Shown here piece after piece: positions 35,957 to 44,356 of a stretch of 64,000 nt of DNA. The stretch comes from Aestuariibaculum sp. M13 (GTDB taxonomy: Bacteria > Bacteroidota > Bacteroidia > Flavobacteriales > Flavobacteriaceae): positions 310,001 through 374,000 of the forward strand of contig NZ_JANIAC010000004.1 in the NCBI RefSeq assembly GCF_024723255.1, read 5' to 3'. The position numbers were made by a program, and so were the translations under genes. Below the pieces are notes generated by a model. That model had not been told where the DNA came from. It was given only the letters and a program-made list of their open reading frames with translations, and made no database searches. Position 1 is the stretch's first letter. Every line of letters begins with the position of its first letter.

Positions 35957-37678
35957 ATGAAAAAATATATTATATACGCGGCGATTTTAGGTGTTGGCCT
36001 TTTGTTAGGTTGGGTATTATTTGGAGGGAAATCAATGCAGGAAACAGAGCATACTCACGATGCTGAAATATCGGAAACCCAAATGTGGACCTGCTCGATG
36101 CATCCACAAATTATGCAGCCTGAACCTGGAGATTGCCCTATTTGTGGTATGGATTTAATACCAGCTGAAGCCGGTTCAGAGGGGTTAAGTGCCGATCAGT
36201 TTAAGCTAACTGAAAACGCCATGGCTTTAGCAAATATTCAAACAACCGTGGTTGGAAATGTGGCCAGCGAAGAACATGGTATTAATTTATCAGGTAAAAT
36301 TGCTGAAAATGAAAGTGAAAATGCTGTTCAGGTAAGTTACGTTTCCGGTAGAATTGAAAAATTGAATATTAGTTTTACAGGGGAAGCTGTTAAAAAGGGA
36401 CAATTGTTAGCAACAGTGTATTCTCCAGAATTGTACGCGGCTCAGCAGGAATTGTTAACAGCGCTTTCGTTGAAGGCATCCCAACCGGATTTGTATCAGG
36501 CTGTGAGGAATAAATTGAAATTATGGAAACTTTCCGATAGTCAAATCAATAATATTGAAACCACTGGAAAGGTTAAGGAAAATCTTCCTGTGTATGCAAC
36601 AGTATCTGGTGTGGTAACTCAAAAATTAGTGAATCAGGGTGATTATATAAAACAAGGTCAGCCACTTTTAAAAATTGCCAATTTAGGCACGGTATGGGCT
36701 AATTTCGATGTGTATGAAAATCAAATATCACAATTTAAAAAGGGACAGGATATTGAGGTTACAGCAAAAGCTTATCCGGGAAAAGTATTTCATGGTAAAG
36801 TCGATTTTGTAGATCCGGTACTTAACGCCAATACAAGAACTGTGAGTTTACGTGTGGTTCTTAAAAATACAGATGGAGAATTTAAACCAGGGATGTTTGT
36901 TCAGGCTGAAATTAAAGGAGGTAATGCACACCGTGAAAACATGTTGATCATTCCAGCTACCGCTGTGATGTGGACGGGAGAGCGTTCAGTGGTGTACTTA
37001 AAAGCCAGTCAAACAGCCTCTGTTTTCGAAATGCGTGAAGTGACTTTAGGAAATCGTTTAGGAGAGACTTTTGAAATTTTAGAAGGATTAAATGCTGGTG
37101 ATGAAATTGTTACTAACGGCACCTTTACTGTTGATGCTGCAGCGCAATTACAAGGCAAAAAATCGATGATGAACCATCCAAAAGAAATGAAGATGGAATC
37201 TGAGGAACAGGAAACAAATAGGTTAACAGTGTCTAAAGATTTTCAGTCGCAGCTAAAATCTGTGTATGATGAATATATAACTTTGAAAGACGCATTGGTT
37301 GAAGGAGATGCAGAAACAGCTTCTAAGGCATCTCAAAGTTTAGAAAAAAGCCTGATGAAAGTCGATATGAAGTTGTTGAAAGAAAATGAAGCTCACATGC
37401 GATGGATGTCTCAGTTAAAAGCGATAGAAAATAATACAGCGTCTATTTTAAAGTCTTCTAACATTGATGCGCAAAGACAGTATTTTAAAGAATTGTCGGA
37501 TGCCTTAATAAGTGCTGTTCAATCCTTCGGAATAAATGAAAAAGTCTTTTTAGAGTTTTGCCCAATGGCCAATGATAATAACGGAGCCTATTGGTTAAGC
37601 AAAGAAGATAAAATTTTAAATCCGTATTTCGGAGACGCCATGTTAACCTGTGGAGAAGTAAAACAAATTATAGAATAA
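35957..37678 (+). CDS. cusB: CusB-type periplasmic adaptor with heavy-metal-binding and DUF3347 domains
   Basis: The 573-residue membrane-fusion protein has an N-terminal membrane anchor (about 3-22), a heavy-metal-binding module (WTCSMHPQIMQPEPGDCPIC, about 44-68), then lipoyl/barrel-sandwich, alpha-hairpin and beta-barrel parts (GKIAENESENAVQVSY to EIVTNGTFTVDAAAQL, about 100-400). A C-terminal DUF3347 domain (about 425-570, with FCPMANDNNGAYWLSKEDKI) resembles a metal-binding four-helix module. It links the CusA-type pump to the TolC-type channel and probably hands over copper. It is separated from its pump by the regulator and copA genes, but all lie on the same strand. Confidence 0.9.
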   Translation: MKKYIIYAAILGVGLLLGWVLFGGKSMQETEHTHDAEISETQMWTCSMHPQIMQPEPGDCPICGMDLIPAEAGSEGLSADQFKLTENAMALANIQTTVVGNVASEEHGINLSGKIAENESENAVQVSYVSGRIEKLNISFTGEAVKKGQLLATVYSPELYAAQQELLTALSLKASQPDLYQAVRNKLKLWKLSDSQINNIETTGKVKENLPVYATVSGVVTQKLVNQGDYIKQGQPLLKIANLGTVWANFDVYENQISQFKKGQDIEVTAKAYPGKVFHGKVDFVDPVLNANTRTVSLRVVLKNTDGEFKPGMFVQAEIKGGNAHRENMLIIPATAVMWTGERSVVYLKASQTASVFEMREVTLGNRLGETFEILEGLNAGDEIVTNGTFTVDAAAQLQGKKSMMNHPKEMKMESEEQETNRLTVSKDFQSQLKSVYDEYITLKDALVEGDAETASKASQSLEKSLMKVDMKLLKENEAHMRWMSQLKAIENNTASILKSSNIDAQRQYFKELSDALISAVQSFGINEKVFLEFCPMANDNNGAYWLSKEDKILNPYFGDAMLTCGEVKQIIE

Positions 37679-37696
37679 TCAAATAAATTAAAAATC

Positions 37697-38137
37697 ATGA
37701 AAAAAGTAATTTTAAGTTTAGCAGTTATTGCAGTGTTAGGTTTAGTAAGCTGCAAAAATGAAACAAAGAGAGAAGCCGAATCAACACAAACAGAAATGGC
37801 TGGAGATGTTGCGTTAACCGAATTGTCTTTTGGTGTTCGCGGTAATTGCGGGATGTGTAAAAATACTATTGAGAAAGCAGTTAATGCTGTTGAAGGTGTA
37901 GCAAAAGCAGATTGGGATGTTAACAAAAAGAAAATCGATGTCGCTTTTGATGGTTCAAAAACCGATGCTATGGCCATTCATAAGGCTATTGCTGCTTCAG
38001 GATACGATACAGAAAAAGTTGCAGGAAGCGAAGAAGCTTATAAAAATTTACCGGGGTGTTGCCAGTATGACCATGCTATGGAGATGAATCAGTCTGGAGA
38101 AAACGCGGCTGAATCTCATGACGAACACCACATGTAA
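37697..38137 (+). CDS. HMA-domain lipoprotein, putative periplasmic copper-binding chaperone
   Basis: The 146-residue lipoprotein (GLVSC, C18) carries one heavy-metal-associated domain (about 40-115) with the metal site in GNCGMCKNTIE. A tail follows with a Cys pair (PGCCQYDHAMEM) and a His-rich end (HDEHHM). Both ends look able to bind Cu(I) or similar metals. It starts 18 bp after cusB and closes the cluster. It probably works outside the cytoplasm as a metal carrier or buffer. Confidence 0.8.
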   Translation: MKKVILSLAVIAVLGLVSCKNETKREAESTQTEMAGDVALTELSFGVRGNCGMCKNTIEKAVNAVEGVAKADWDVNKKKIDVAFDGSKTDAMAIHKAIAASGYDTEKVAGSEEAYKNLPGCCQYDHAMEMNQSGENAAESHDEHHM

Positions 38138-38296
38138 TAGATTAATAAGTCAATATTACCAAAGTCTTAAATTTCTTAATCTGTTGTTAAATTTTCGATT
38201 TTCAGTGTTGTATTTTGTTAAACCCTTATAATCAACTATTGTAAAGGTTGTATCTTTACTATAAGTATAAAATGATTAAAAAATAGCGAAGAAAAG

Positions 38297-39313
38297 ATGA
38301 AAGAAAATAATCCATCAGGTGTATTCCAGGGTATCCATAATATACAAGTGGAAGAAAGAGATTTACCAAACTTAACAGACGATAGCGTAATAATTAAAGT
38401 AGGAGCAACCGGTATTTGCGGAACAGATTTGCATATCTACCACGAAGGGTTAGTGCCAGCAGGTTCTGTTTTAGGACATGAGTTTAGTGGAGAGCTAACA
38501 GCTGTTGGTAAAGATGTTGAAGGCTTAAATGTTGGCGATCGCGTGGTGGTTAATCCGATGTATAATGGTGTAGGTTTAGGGTTGGCTCCTGGCGGATTTG
38601 CTAGACAAGTAAAAATTGATCAGGCACAGTTAGGGAAAAACATCCTTAAAATATCTGATAAAATTAACAGTGAAAAAGGCGCGCTTTTAGAGCCGTTAAC
38701 CGTTGGTTTGGCAGCGATTAATAAAACACATTTAACGTCATCAGATAATGTATTAGTGTCGGGTTGTGGTACCATTGGCTTAGTAACTATTGCTGCTTTG
38801 AAAAGTAAAGGTATTGAGAACATTATCGCGACTGATATTAGTGAAAAACGTCTAGAGTTAGCTAAAACCTTAGGAGCTAAGTTTACGTTTAATCCAACAA
38901 AAGATGGGAATTTAAAAGATTTTATTGTTGAGCAGTATGGCGAGGTTAATGCTCTTGATTATACAGGGAAATTACCGAATTTAACTTCGGTTTTCGAATG
39001 TACGGGAGTGAGTGCTTTGTTTGCACAATGTTTAGAACTTTTAGCTCCAGATGGGAAAATGACGGTTTTGGCTATTTACAGTAAAGAAACAACGTTGAAC
39101 CCTAATTTGGTTGTTTACAAACGTTTAAATGTACAAGGGTCTTTATTTTATACAGATGAAGATTTTGCAGAAGCGATTGAGTTGGTTGAAAGTGGTAAGG
39201 TTGATGTAACTCCAATTATTACACACCGTTTTCCATTAGATGAATTGCCAAAGGCTTTTGAAGTTCAGGCAGATAGTAGTCAATCGGTAAAAGTGGTTGT
39301 AAACTGCAATTAA
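38297..39313 (+). CDS. Zinc-dependent medium-chain alcohol/polyol dehydrogenase
   Basis: The 338-residue MDR-family enzyme has catalytic zinc ligands in GICGTDLH (Cys) and GHEFSG (His, Glu), a Glu in LLEPLTV, a Rossmann motif GCGTIGL and an Asp after beta-2 (ATDISEKRL) indicating NAD(H). It resembles threonine/2,3-butanediol/sorbitol dehydrogenases. The four-cysteine structural zinc lobe expected after GDRVVV is missing: NPMYNGVGLGLAPGGFARQ follows directly with no Cys. The substrate cannot be read. It has its own upstream region (38138-38296) with a weak TATCTTTA element and a strong bidirectional terminator behind it. Confidence 0.85.
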   Translation: MKENNPSGVFQGIHNIQVEERDLPNLTDDSVIIKVGATGICGTDLHIYHEGLVPAGSVLGHEFSGELTAVGKDVEGLNVGDRVVVNPMYNGVGLGLAPGGFARQVKIDQAQLGKNILKISDKINSEKGALLEPLTVGLAAINKTHLTSSDNVLVSGCGTIGLVTIAALKSKGIENIIATDISEKRLELAKTLGAKFTFNPTKDGNLKDFIVEQYGEVNALDYTGKLPNLTSVFECTGVSALFAQCLELLAPDGKMTVLAIYSKETTLNPNLVVYKRLNVQGSLFYTDEDFAEAIELVESGKVDVTPIITHRFPLDELPKAFEVQADSSQSVKVVVNCN

Positions 39314-39332
39314 TATTCAGTTTGAAAATATT

Positions 39333-39363
39333 AAAAAAGGCTTGGTTTATCCAAGCCTTTTTT
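39333..39363. terminator. Bidirectional terminator between the dehydrogenase and GH27 genes
   Basis: AAAAAAGGCTTGG (39333-39345) pairs perfectly with CCAAGCCTTTTTT (39351-39363) around a 5-nt loop, serving the two convergent genes. Confidence 0.92.
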
Positions 39364-39370
39364 ATGTCTG

Positions 39371-40627
39371 TTAGTTTTGTTTTTTGTCTTTATACTGAAA
39401 AACGTTGTACGGAATTGATGTCCCAGTAATTTTTAAAACCACAACCCCATGAGCAGGTACCGTTTTTGTAATAGAAGACGATTTTGAAGATGGTTGAGTA
39501 GCTTTAGACCACAAATTTTTAGTGTCATAACCATCTGAAGCGTCAATTCCAATATCTTTTAAATTAAAGCTAATGTCTTGTTGTTCATTAGTTCTGTTTA
39601 ATAAAGCAACCGCTACAATACCACTCATGGTTGAGGTTACCGGTTTTGCCCAGATTTCAGTTTCGCCGTAATCAATCACTCTTCTGGCTTGGTAAACAAA
39701 TGTGCTTTGGTTTAATTCAATAAGTTCTTCGTTGGTTATGATTTCTTTGGTTTCTTCCGATAGTGTAGTTAAGTCATTTCCTAATAAAAGAGGCGAATGC
39801 ATTAAGCACCACATCGAGAACTGAGTTTTATCTTCCTCGTAAGTCATACCACGTCCCACCTGAAGCATATCCATATCGTTATAATGTCCGTAGGAACTGT
39901 AAGGCCATAAGTCGGCATTGGCGTCAATGGTTTTTAAAGCCGATTCAAAAGTATCTGCTAAATCACCATTTATTCTCCAGGAATTAGCGACTTGTGTTAC
40001 CCATTTGCCAGGGAATTTCCAGCGGCAAACATTATAGATTACAGAAGGTTTTATCGATTTGGCAAGTTTACCAATTTCAGTATATCTCGATTCTTCATCA
40101 AGGCCTAACCATTCGCCACCACACCAGTCTACTTTTATAAAATCGAAATCCCAATCTTTTAAAAACAAGTTTAAATCCTGTTTATCATGACCGTATAGCC
40201 CCATGCCTACACCAATGGTGTCTTTATCCCAGTAAGAAGCACAAGTGTTAATACCAGCATCAGAATAGATGCCTGCTTTTAATCCTTTGGAGTGAATATA
40301 ATCCGCCATGGCTTTCATGCCAGTGGGAAAACGAGTTTCATGAGATTTTATTTTCCCGTTTTCATCTCGACCTCCAAAATATCCATCATCAATATTTAAG
40401 TACGTGTAACCATAATCATTTAATTTTTGATTTACTAAAGCATCAGCCTGTCCTTTAATGATGTCTTCATTAATGTTTATGCGATAGTTGTTCCACGATG
40501 CCCAGCCCATTAATGGAGGATGGAGTGTGGTGTTTTCAAGTGGCTTTTCAGAAGTGTTTGGAGGTTTACATGAAAATATGAAAACGGATAATAATAAAGT
40601 GTAAGATAGAAGTTTGTATGGTTTCAT
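39371..40627 (-). CDS. GH27 alpha-galactosidase, lipoprotein
   Basis: The 418-residue lipoprotein (VFIFSC, C20) is a standard GH27 enzyme: PPLMGWASWNNY (37-48), YTYLNIDDGYF, the nucleophile in FIKVDWCGG (D167) and the acid/base region WRINGDLAD (D222). A C-terminal beta-domain follows (about 315-405). It removes terminal alpha-galactose from oligosaccharides or polymers; alpha-N-acetylgalactosaminidase activity is a possible alternative in this family. It is monocistronic and not adjacent to the PUL, though it could assist with galactose-containing glycans. Confidence 0.9.
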   Translation of the reverse strand: MKPYKLLSYTLLLSVFIFSCKPPNTSEKPLENTTLHPPLMGWASWNNYRININEDIIKGQADALVNQKLNDYGYTYLNIDDGYFGGRDENGKIKSHETRFPTGMKAMADYIHSKGLKAGIYSDAGINTCASYWDKDTIGVGMGLYGHDKQDLNLFLKDWDFDFIKVDWCGGEWLGLDEESRYTEIGKLAKSIKPSVIYNVCRWKFPGKWVTQVANSWRINGDLADTFESALKTIDANADLWPYSSYGHYNDMDMLQVGRGMTYEEDKTQFSMWCLMHSPLLLGNDLTTLSEETKEIITNEELIELNQSTFVYQARRVIDYGETEIWAKPVTSTMSGIVAVALLNRTNEQQDISFNLKDIGIDASDGYDTKNLWSKATQPSSKSSSITKTVPAHGVVVLKITGTSIPYNVFQYKDKKQN

Positions 40628-40761
40628 TTAATAAAAGGTGTATTCTCAAAAAGTTTTAGTTCTTGGATTTGAGTTGATTGTTTATTAATCAATAACACAC
40701 AAAAAGTAGTAAACCCTTGCTTGCTGTGCAAAAAAAAAAAGAATAAGGAATTTATATTTCA

Positions 40762-40791
40762 AAAAAAACGCCCTCATTAAAAGAGAGCGTT
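40762..40791 (-). terminator. Terminator after the N/H-rich protein gene
   Basis: AACGCCCTC (40767-40775) pairs with GAGAGCGTT (40783-40791) with one internal mismatch. On the minus strand it is followed by a T-run (complement of the A-run at 40761-40768). Confidence 0.8.
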
Positions 40792-40835
40792 GCTATGGTT
40801 GCTATGGTGTTCCCATTAATTGTTTAGTGTTGTTT

Positions 40836-41915
40836 TTATTCATCTTCAAGCACATCTACGATTTCGTACATGTCTTTACCGTCTACCTGAATAGGTTGGT
40901 AATACGTGTCTCCAAACTGTACAAAGGTCTGGTCGCCAATTTTAACTTCTTCACCACCTTCCGGTAAGTTAGGTACAATAGTTCCGGCTGTTGCAGGTAC
41001 TACAATATAGCCATCGGCATTTTGTTCATAAAAAGCACCGCCGTAATAGTAGTTATTAGTTTCGTTAACAGTGACTTTTTCGGCCTCGGTAGGGATAGAA
41101 GGTACCTGAGCACCAATTGGTGCCTGAACCGCTTCAAAACCATCTTCGGTTTTTAAATAGTACGTGCCATTGTCGTAATGGTATTCCTCGTTATTATCAT
41201 TGCTGTCGTCAATAATGGCAACAATAATGGCTGTTGTGGCTAATGTGGTTACAAAATAACCCCATGGATGCCAGTGTGGACCCCAGTAGTATGGACGATA
41301 CGGGTGGTAGAAATATGGTCTGTGACAGTAAAATCTAAAACCTCCAAAAATGTAAGGTGGTCGCGAATAATGCGAATGGCTGTGTCTTACATAAGTGTTT
41401 CTGTGGTTGTGGTGATTGTTATTAACATTGATGTTAATATTGTTATGACTGTTATTAATGTTAATGTTATTGTGCCCACCACCGGTATTTCCAGGTCTTC
41501 GATTTACCGTTTTTACATTTGAAGTATTTTTATTTCGATTAATAACTTGTTTGTTATTTGTTGGTTTATTTCTGTTAATAACCTGTTTGTTATTATTGTT
41601 TGTAGTCGGTTTGTTCCTGTTTATAGTCGTTTTGTTGTTTGTATTTCGGTTAGGTAAATTGTTTCTGTTAACCACTTTGGTATGACCACCATTTATGGAG
41701 CCGCCTCGGTTTGTTGGGGTTGTGACTTTTCGGTTTGCTGTAGTGGGTCTGCTTACCGGGCGACTTGCCGGTTTGTGAGCCATGCTTGTATTGCCACCTC
41801 TTGACACCGGATGTTTTAAGCGTTGTGCGTTTAAGTTTTCGGTGGTTCCCAAGCTTAAAATAACTATTAAGGCTGTAGCTGAAAAGTATTTAATGCTGTT
41901 TAATATAAGTTTCAT
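40836..41915 (-). CDS. Secreted Asn/His-rich protein, DUF6515-like C-terminus
   Basis: The 359-residue protein has a signal peptide (to about residue 30, LNAQ), then a low-complexity region (about 60-200) full of Asn, Arg, Thr and His. It includes imperfect repeats around KQVINRNKPT and an NININ-type stretch. Next is a Tyr/His/Pro-rich segment (FYCHRPYFYHPYRPYYWGPHW region), a hydrophobic stretch (about 222-237), and three repeats of a YY..G.F/YE...GY.VV.AP.GA.V..LP pattern (about 245-350), as in DUF6515-type proteins. Function unknown. It may be a surface or matrix protein. It lies next to two other small secreted proteins on the same strand. Confidence 0.6.
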   Translation of the reverse strand: MKLILNSIKYFSATALIVILSLGTTENLNAQRLKHPVSRGGNTSMAHKPASRPVSRPTTANRKVTTPTNRGGSINGGHTKVVNRNNLPNRNTNNKTTINRNKPTTNNNNKQVINRNKPTNNKQVINRNKNTSNVKTVNRRPGNTGGGHNNININNSHNNININVNNNHHNHRNTYVRHSHSHYSRPPYIFGGFRFYCHRPYFYHPYRPYYWGPHWHPWGYFVTTLATTAIIVAIIDDSNDNNEEYHYDNGTYYLKTEDGFEAVQAPIGAQVPSIPTEAEKVTVNETNNYYYGGAFYEQNADGYIVVPATAGTIVPNLPEGGEEVKIGDQTFVQFGDTYYQPIQVDGKDMYEIVDVLEDE

Positions 41916-41933
41916 AGTTATGTTTATTTAAGG

Positions 41934-42656
41934 TTAGGATTTTGCCATAATACTGATTAAACTGGCATGCGGTGGCGGGGTGAAATTGTATATGGTTTCC
42001 GGAATATTTGGGTTTAACTCCCAGTTGTTGAAATTAGTTTCAAACTGTAAGTTGCCTTCTTTTTTGTATACAATAATCAGGCGTTTTGGTAACATGGTTG
42101 TGTTGCTTGTTATCCACAGCTGAATGTGTTTTTCATTATTTGTTGCAGTAATGTAGAAACATTTTTCGCCATCAATACTGCGTTGTCCTTCATAGCTTAT
42201 CGTGTTGAAATCTTCAATAAGATCATCTGTAAATGATGGATAGAAAAAATCGGCTGCCGGAAACTTAAAATCGAATGCGGTATGCATGGAGTCGATCATG
42301 GTTAAAATAGTGTCTGGTGCTTCAAGAGTAACGTAATTATTTTCACTTAATGAATAATAAGAAACATATTCGCCATCATACCAGTATCCAAAATTACCTG
42401 AGTCACCGGTAGTTGTTGAGGTGAATTTATCAGGACCTGTCATAGCTATATGGCTCATTGCATAATAAGTGCTTAAATTACCATTATCGTCTAGTTTATC
42501 TGTTGCTGTATTAATATCGAATTTTACAGATTCAAGACTACCAATGATGTCTGCCATTTTATCCAGAATGTAAACAGCTGTAGAGTCTATACTTTTTGTC
42601 TGTGCCTGAGAAAAGCAAACAGCAAAAAGGCTGAAAAGGGTTAAGAGTTTTTTCAT
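41934..42656 (-). CDS. DUF2092-like secreted protein
   Basis: The 240-residue protein with a signal peptide (FSQAQ) matches the DUF2092 pattern: DSTAVYILDKMADIIGSLES near the start, a GYWYDGEYVSYYS segment, an IDGEKCFYITATN segment, and a C-terminal FTPPPHA. Such proteins have a lipoprotein-carrier-like (LolA/LppX) half-barrel fold in related families; transport of a lipid or hydrophobic compound is only a guess. Its start lies 88 bp beyond the stop of the 133-residue gene upstream, with a terminator between. It ends 18 bp before the start of the N/H-rich gene, so those two probably form one operon. Confidence 0.65.
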   Translation of the reverse strand: MKKLLTLFSLFAVCFSQAQTKSIDSTAVYILDKMADIIGSLESVKFDINTATDKLDDNGNLSTYYAMSHIAMTGPDKFTSTTTGDSGNFGYWYDGEYVSYYSLSENNYVTLEAPDTILTMIDSMHTAFDFKFPAADFFYPSFTDDLIEDFNTISYEGQRSIDGEKCFYITATNNEKHIQLWITSNTTMLPKRLIIVYKKEGNLQFETNFNNWELNPNIPETIYNFTPPPHASLISIMAKS

Positions 42657-42691
42657 AAAATGTTTTGTTAAAATGCTTTAGGTATAGAGAC

Positions 42692-42735
42692 AAAAAAGCC
42701 AGATTTCACTTTAATGTTCATGAAATCTGGCTTTT
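42692..42735 (-). terminator. Strong terminator after the 133-residue secreted protein gene
   Basis: A perfect 15-bp stem (42694-42708 with 42721-42735; AAAAGCCAG / CTGGCTTTT at its base), 12-nt loop, T-run on the minus strand. Confidence 0.9.
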
Positions 42736-42744
42736 AATTATGTT

Positions 42745-43146
42745 TTAATCTTTTCCTTTTTTACCCCAAACTTCGACTTTAGCTCTTTTGGTTAAAAGGA
42801 CCTTGCCTTTAGTGTCGTATTCCATTTCTAAGTATTTTACTTTATCGCCTTTACTTGGCACGGCGTAAGGTACAGAGGACATGCCATTGGTTAAAACCCC
42901 AAGGCCTTTGGCATCATATTCCTTTTTTTCACCATTTTCCATAACAATGGTTAGACTTTTTAATTCCAGAGTACCCTGCGTACAGGTTATTTTTACTTTG
43001 GTAATGTCTTTTTCAGAGCCTGAAAGTGATACTTTATCTTTTTCATTTTGAAAAGCAACAGTCTTTTCTGCTAATTTTTTCCAGTTGTCGTTTTGAGCCT
43101 GTGTAGCAACAGAAACTAAAAAGAATAGTATAAATAAATATTTCAT
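42745..43146 (-). CDS. Small secreted protein, possibly DUF2541-like
   Basis: The 133-residue protein has a signal peptide (VSVATQAQ) and a compact beta-rich mature part: NWKKLAEKTVAFQNEKDKVS, then ITKVKITCTQGTLELKSLTI. That W..L.EKTV.F...KD...V pattern is reminiscent of DUF2541, a secreted family of unknown function, but the match is from memory and weak. Basic C-terminus (VWGKKGKD). It is transcribed away from the 313-bp gap 43147-43459 and terminated by a strong hairpin. Confidence 0.5.
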   Translation of the reverse strand: MKYLFILFFLVSVATQAQNDNWKKLAEKTVAFQNEKDKVSLSGSEKDITKVKITCTQGTLELKSLTIVMENGEKKEYDAKGLGVLTNGMSSVPYAVPSKGDKVKYLEMEYDTKGKVLLTKRAKVEVWGKKGKD

Positions 43147-43362
43147 TGTAAAAGGTTTAGGTTTAACATATTCTGTCTTAAATTTAGTGAATTATCTTCA
43201 CTTTTTCTTACATCTTTTCGAATTTTAATATTTAGATAACTTAGGTGAATTAAAATTGAATGGAAAGACTAATACTTTGGTTTAATATGAGTTAAGTTGT
43301 GAGGTTGTTCGTCTAGCGATACTTTTTGATAAAATACATGAAAATGCCCCTGTTTTTATAAC

Positions 43363-43417
43363 TGAACAAATCTCGAACGAAACTCGAACAAAACCCGAGC
43401 AAGAAACGAATCGAACC
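43363..43417. repeat. Five 11-bp-phased CGAAC direct repeats in an intergenic region
   Basis: GAAC-type cores start at 43364, 43375, 43386, 43397 and 43408, each exactly 11 bp apart, with consensus near CGAACAAAACT: TGAACAAATCT, CGAACGAAACT, CGAACAAAACC, CGAGCAAGAAA, CGAATCGAACC. The array lies in the 313-bp gap between the 133-residue gene and the YitT-type gene (43147-43459), where I see no coding sequence. One-helical-turn phasing suggests cooperative protein binding on one face. Confidence 0.55.
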
Positions 43418-43459
43418 TCTGGCGTTATTTTTTAATTAAAATGTTGAAAATTAATGGTT

Positions 43460-44356
43460 TTAGTGGTTGCTTCGTTTGCTTACAATACCGCCTCCAACTT
43501 CATTAATATTTTGCACATACATAAAGGCTTTTGGGTCTGCTTTGCTAATCGCTTTTTTTATTTTATGCACCTCAATTCTGGTGACAACGGCAACAATAAT
43601 ATCACAGTCTTGTTTTATACCGTAAGACCCAGGTAAGTTACCGCGTTCGCCTTTGTATACGGTAACTGCCTTTTTAAAATCGTTAACTATTAACGATTTT
43701 ACCTTTTCAGAGTCTGGGGCTATTATGGTTAAGGAAATAAGTTTTTCAAATCCGTCAACGACATAATCAGATGTTTTTAGTGCCGTATAAAAAGTGACAA
43801 TAGAATACATGGCTTTTTCGATGCCTAAATAGAAGGCAATGATTAAAAATAAGGTTGTATTAATTGTCATAATAATTTCAGCGGTAGATAGTCCAATATT
43901 TTTGTTGGTGTAAGCGGCAATAACTTCAAGTCCGTCTATTACACCGCCTCCGCGTATAACAAATCCAATACCTAATCCAACAAAAACACCACCAAATATT
44001 GCGGTTAAAAAATGGTCGTTAGTGACTTCCGGTACAGGTAAAATGTGCATCATAAGTCCTAATAGAATAACAGCAATAAATGAGCTGGCTGCAAAATTTT
44101 TGCTAATTTTTAAATAGCCTATATACACAAAAGGAAGATTAAGTAAAACCAGAGGTATACTCACACTAATGTGATAGAACTCATGAATTAAAATGGAAAT
44201 ACCTAAAAGACCACCATCCAGAAAATGATTTGGTATCATAAAACCTTTTATGGCAAATACCGCAAAACAAACACCTAAAAGGGTTAAGGATAAGGATCTG
44301 AACGAAAAAATGGTTTTGAAGTGTAACTCTTCAGAATTAACATGACTCATAGACAT
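43460..44356 (-). CDS. YitT-family membrane protein with C-terminal DUF2179
   Basis: The 298-residue protein has about five to six hydrophobic helices (about 20-200: FRSLSLTLLGVCFAVFAIKG, then FLDGGLLGISILIH, then LGIGFVIRGGGVIDGLEV with a Gly-rich DG motif). A cytoplasmic DUF2179 domain follows (about 215-290: DSEKVKSLIVNDF, CDIIVAVVTRIE). This is the YitT/DUF161 plus DUF2179 layout. Its transport substrate is unknown. The C-terminal domain is PII-like and may bind a small regulator. Confidence 0.85.
   Translation of the reverse strand: MSMSHVNSEELHFKTIFSFRSLSLTLLGVCFAVFAIKGFMIPNHFLDGGLLGISILIHEFYHISVSIPLVLLNLPFVYIGYLKISKNFAASSFIAVILLGLMMHILPVPEVTNDHFLTAIFGGVFVGLGIGFVIRGGGVIDGLEVIAAYTNKNIGLSTAEIIMTINTTLFLIIAFYLGIEKAMYSIVTFYTALKTSDYVVDGFEKLISLTIIAPDSEKVKSLIVNDFKKAVTVYKGERGNLPGSYGIKQDCDIIVAVVTRIEVHKIKKAISKADPKAFMYVQNINEVGGGIVSKRSNH

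Noticed and set aside
38138-38190. Terminator after the HMA lipoprotein gene
   Set aside because: AGATTAA and TTAATCT can pair but the loop is long, AT-only and no T-run follows.
40790-40812. GCTATGGTT direct repeat as a regulatory element
   Set aside because: Only two short copies next to a terminator, with no promoter downstream; too little to support.
41268-41685. Plus-strand reading frames opposite the Asn/His-rich gene
   Set aside because: They are Val/Ile/Phe-rich mirror products of the AAC/CAT-rich repeats on the coding strand, with no start context or family resemblance.
43405-43425. Reverse-strand tRNA T-arm (GGTTCGATTC) at the end of the 11-bp repeat array
   Set aside because: The flanking bases cannot form a 5-bp T-stem and no acceptor or anticodon arm is nearby; the match comes from the repeat unit itself.
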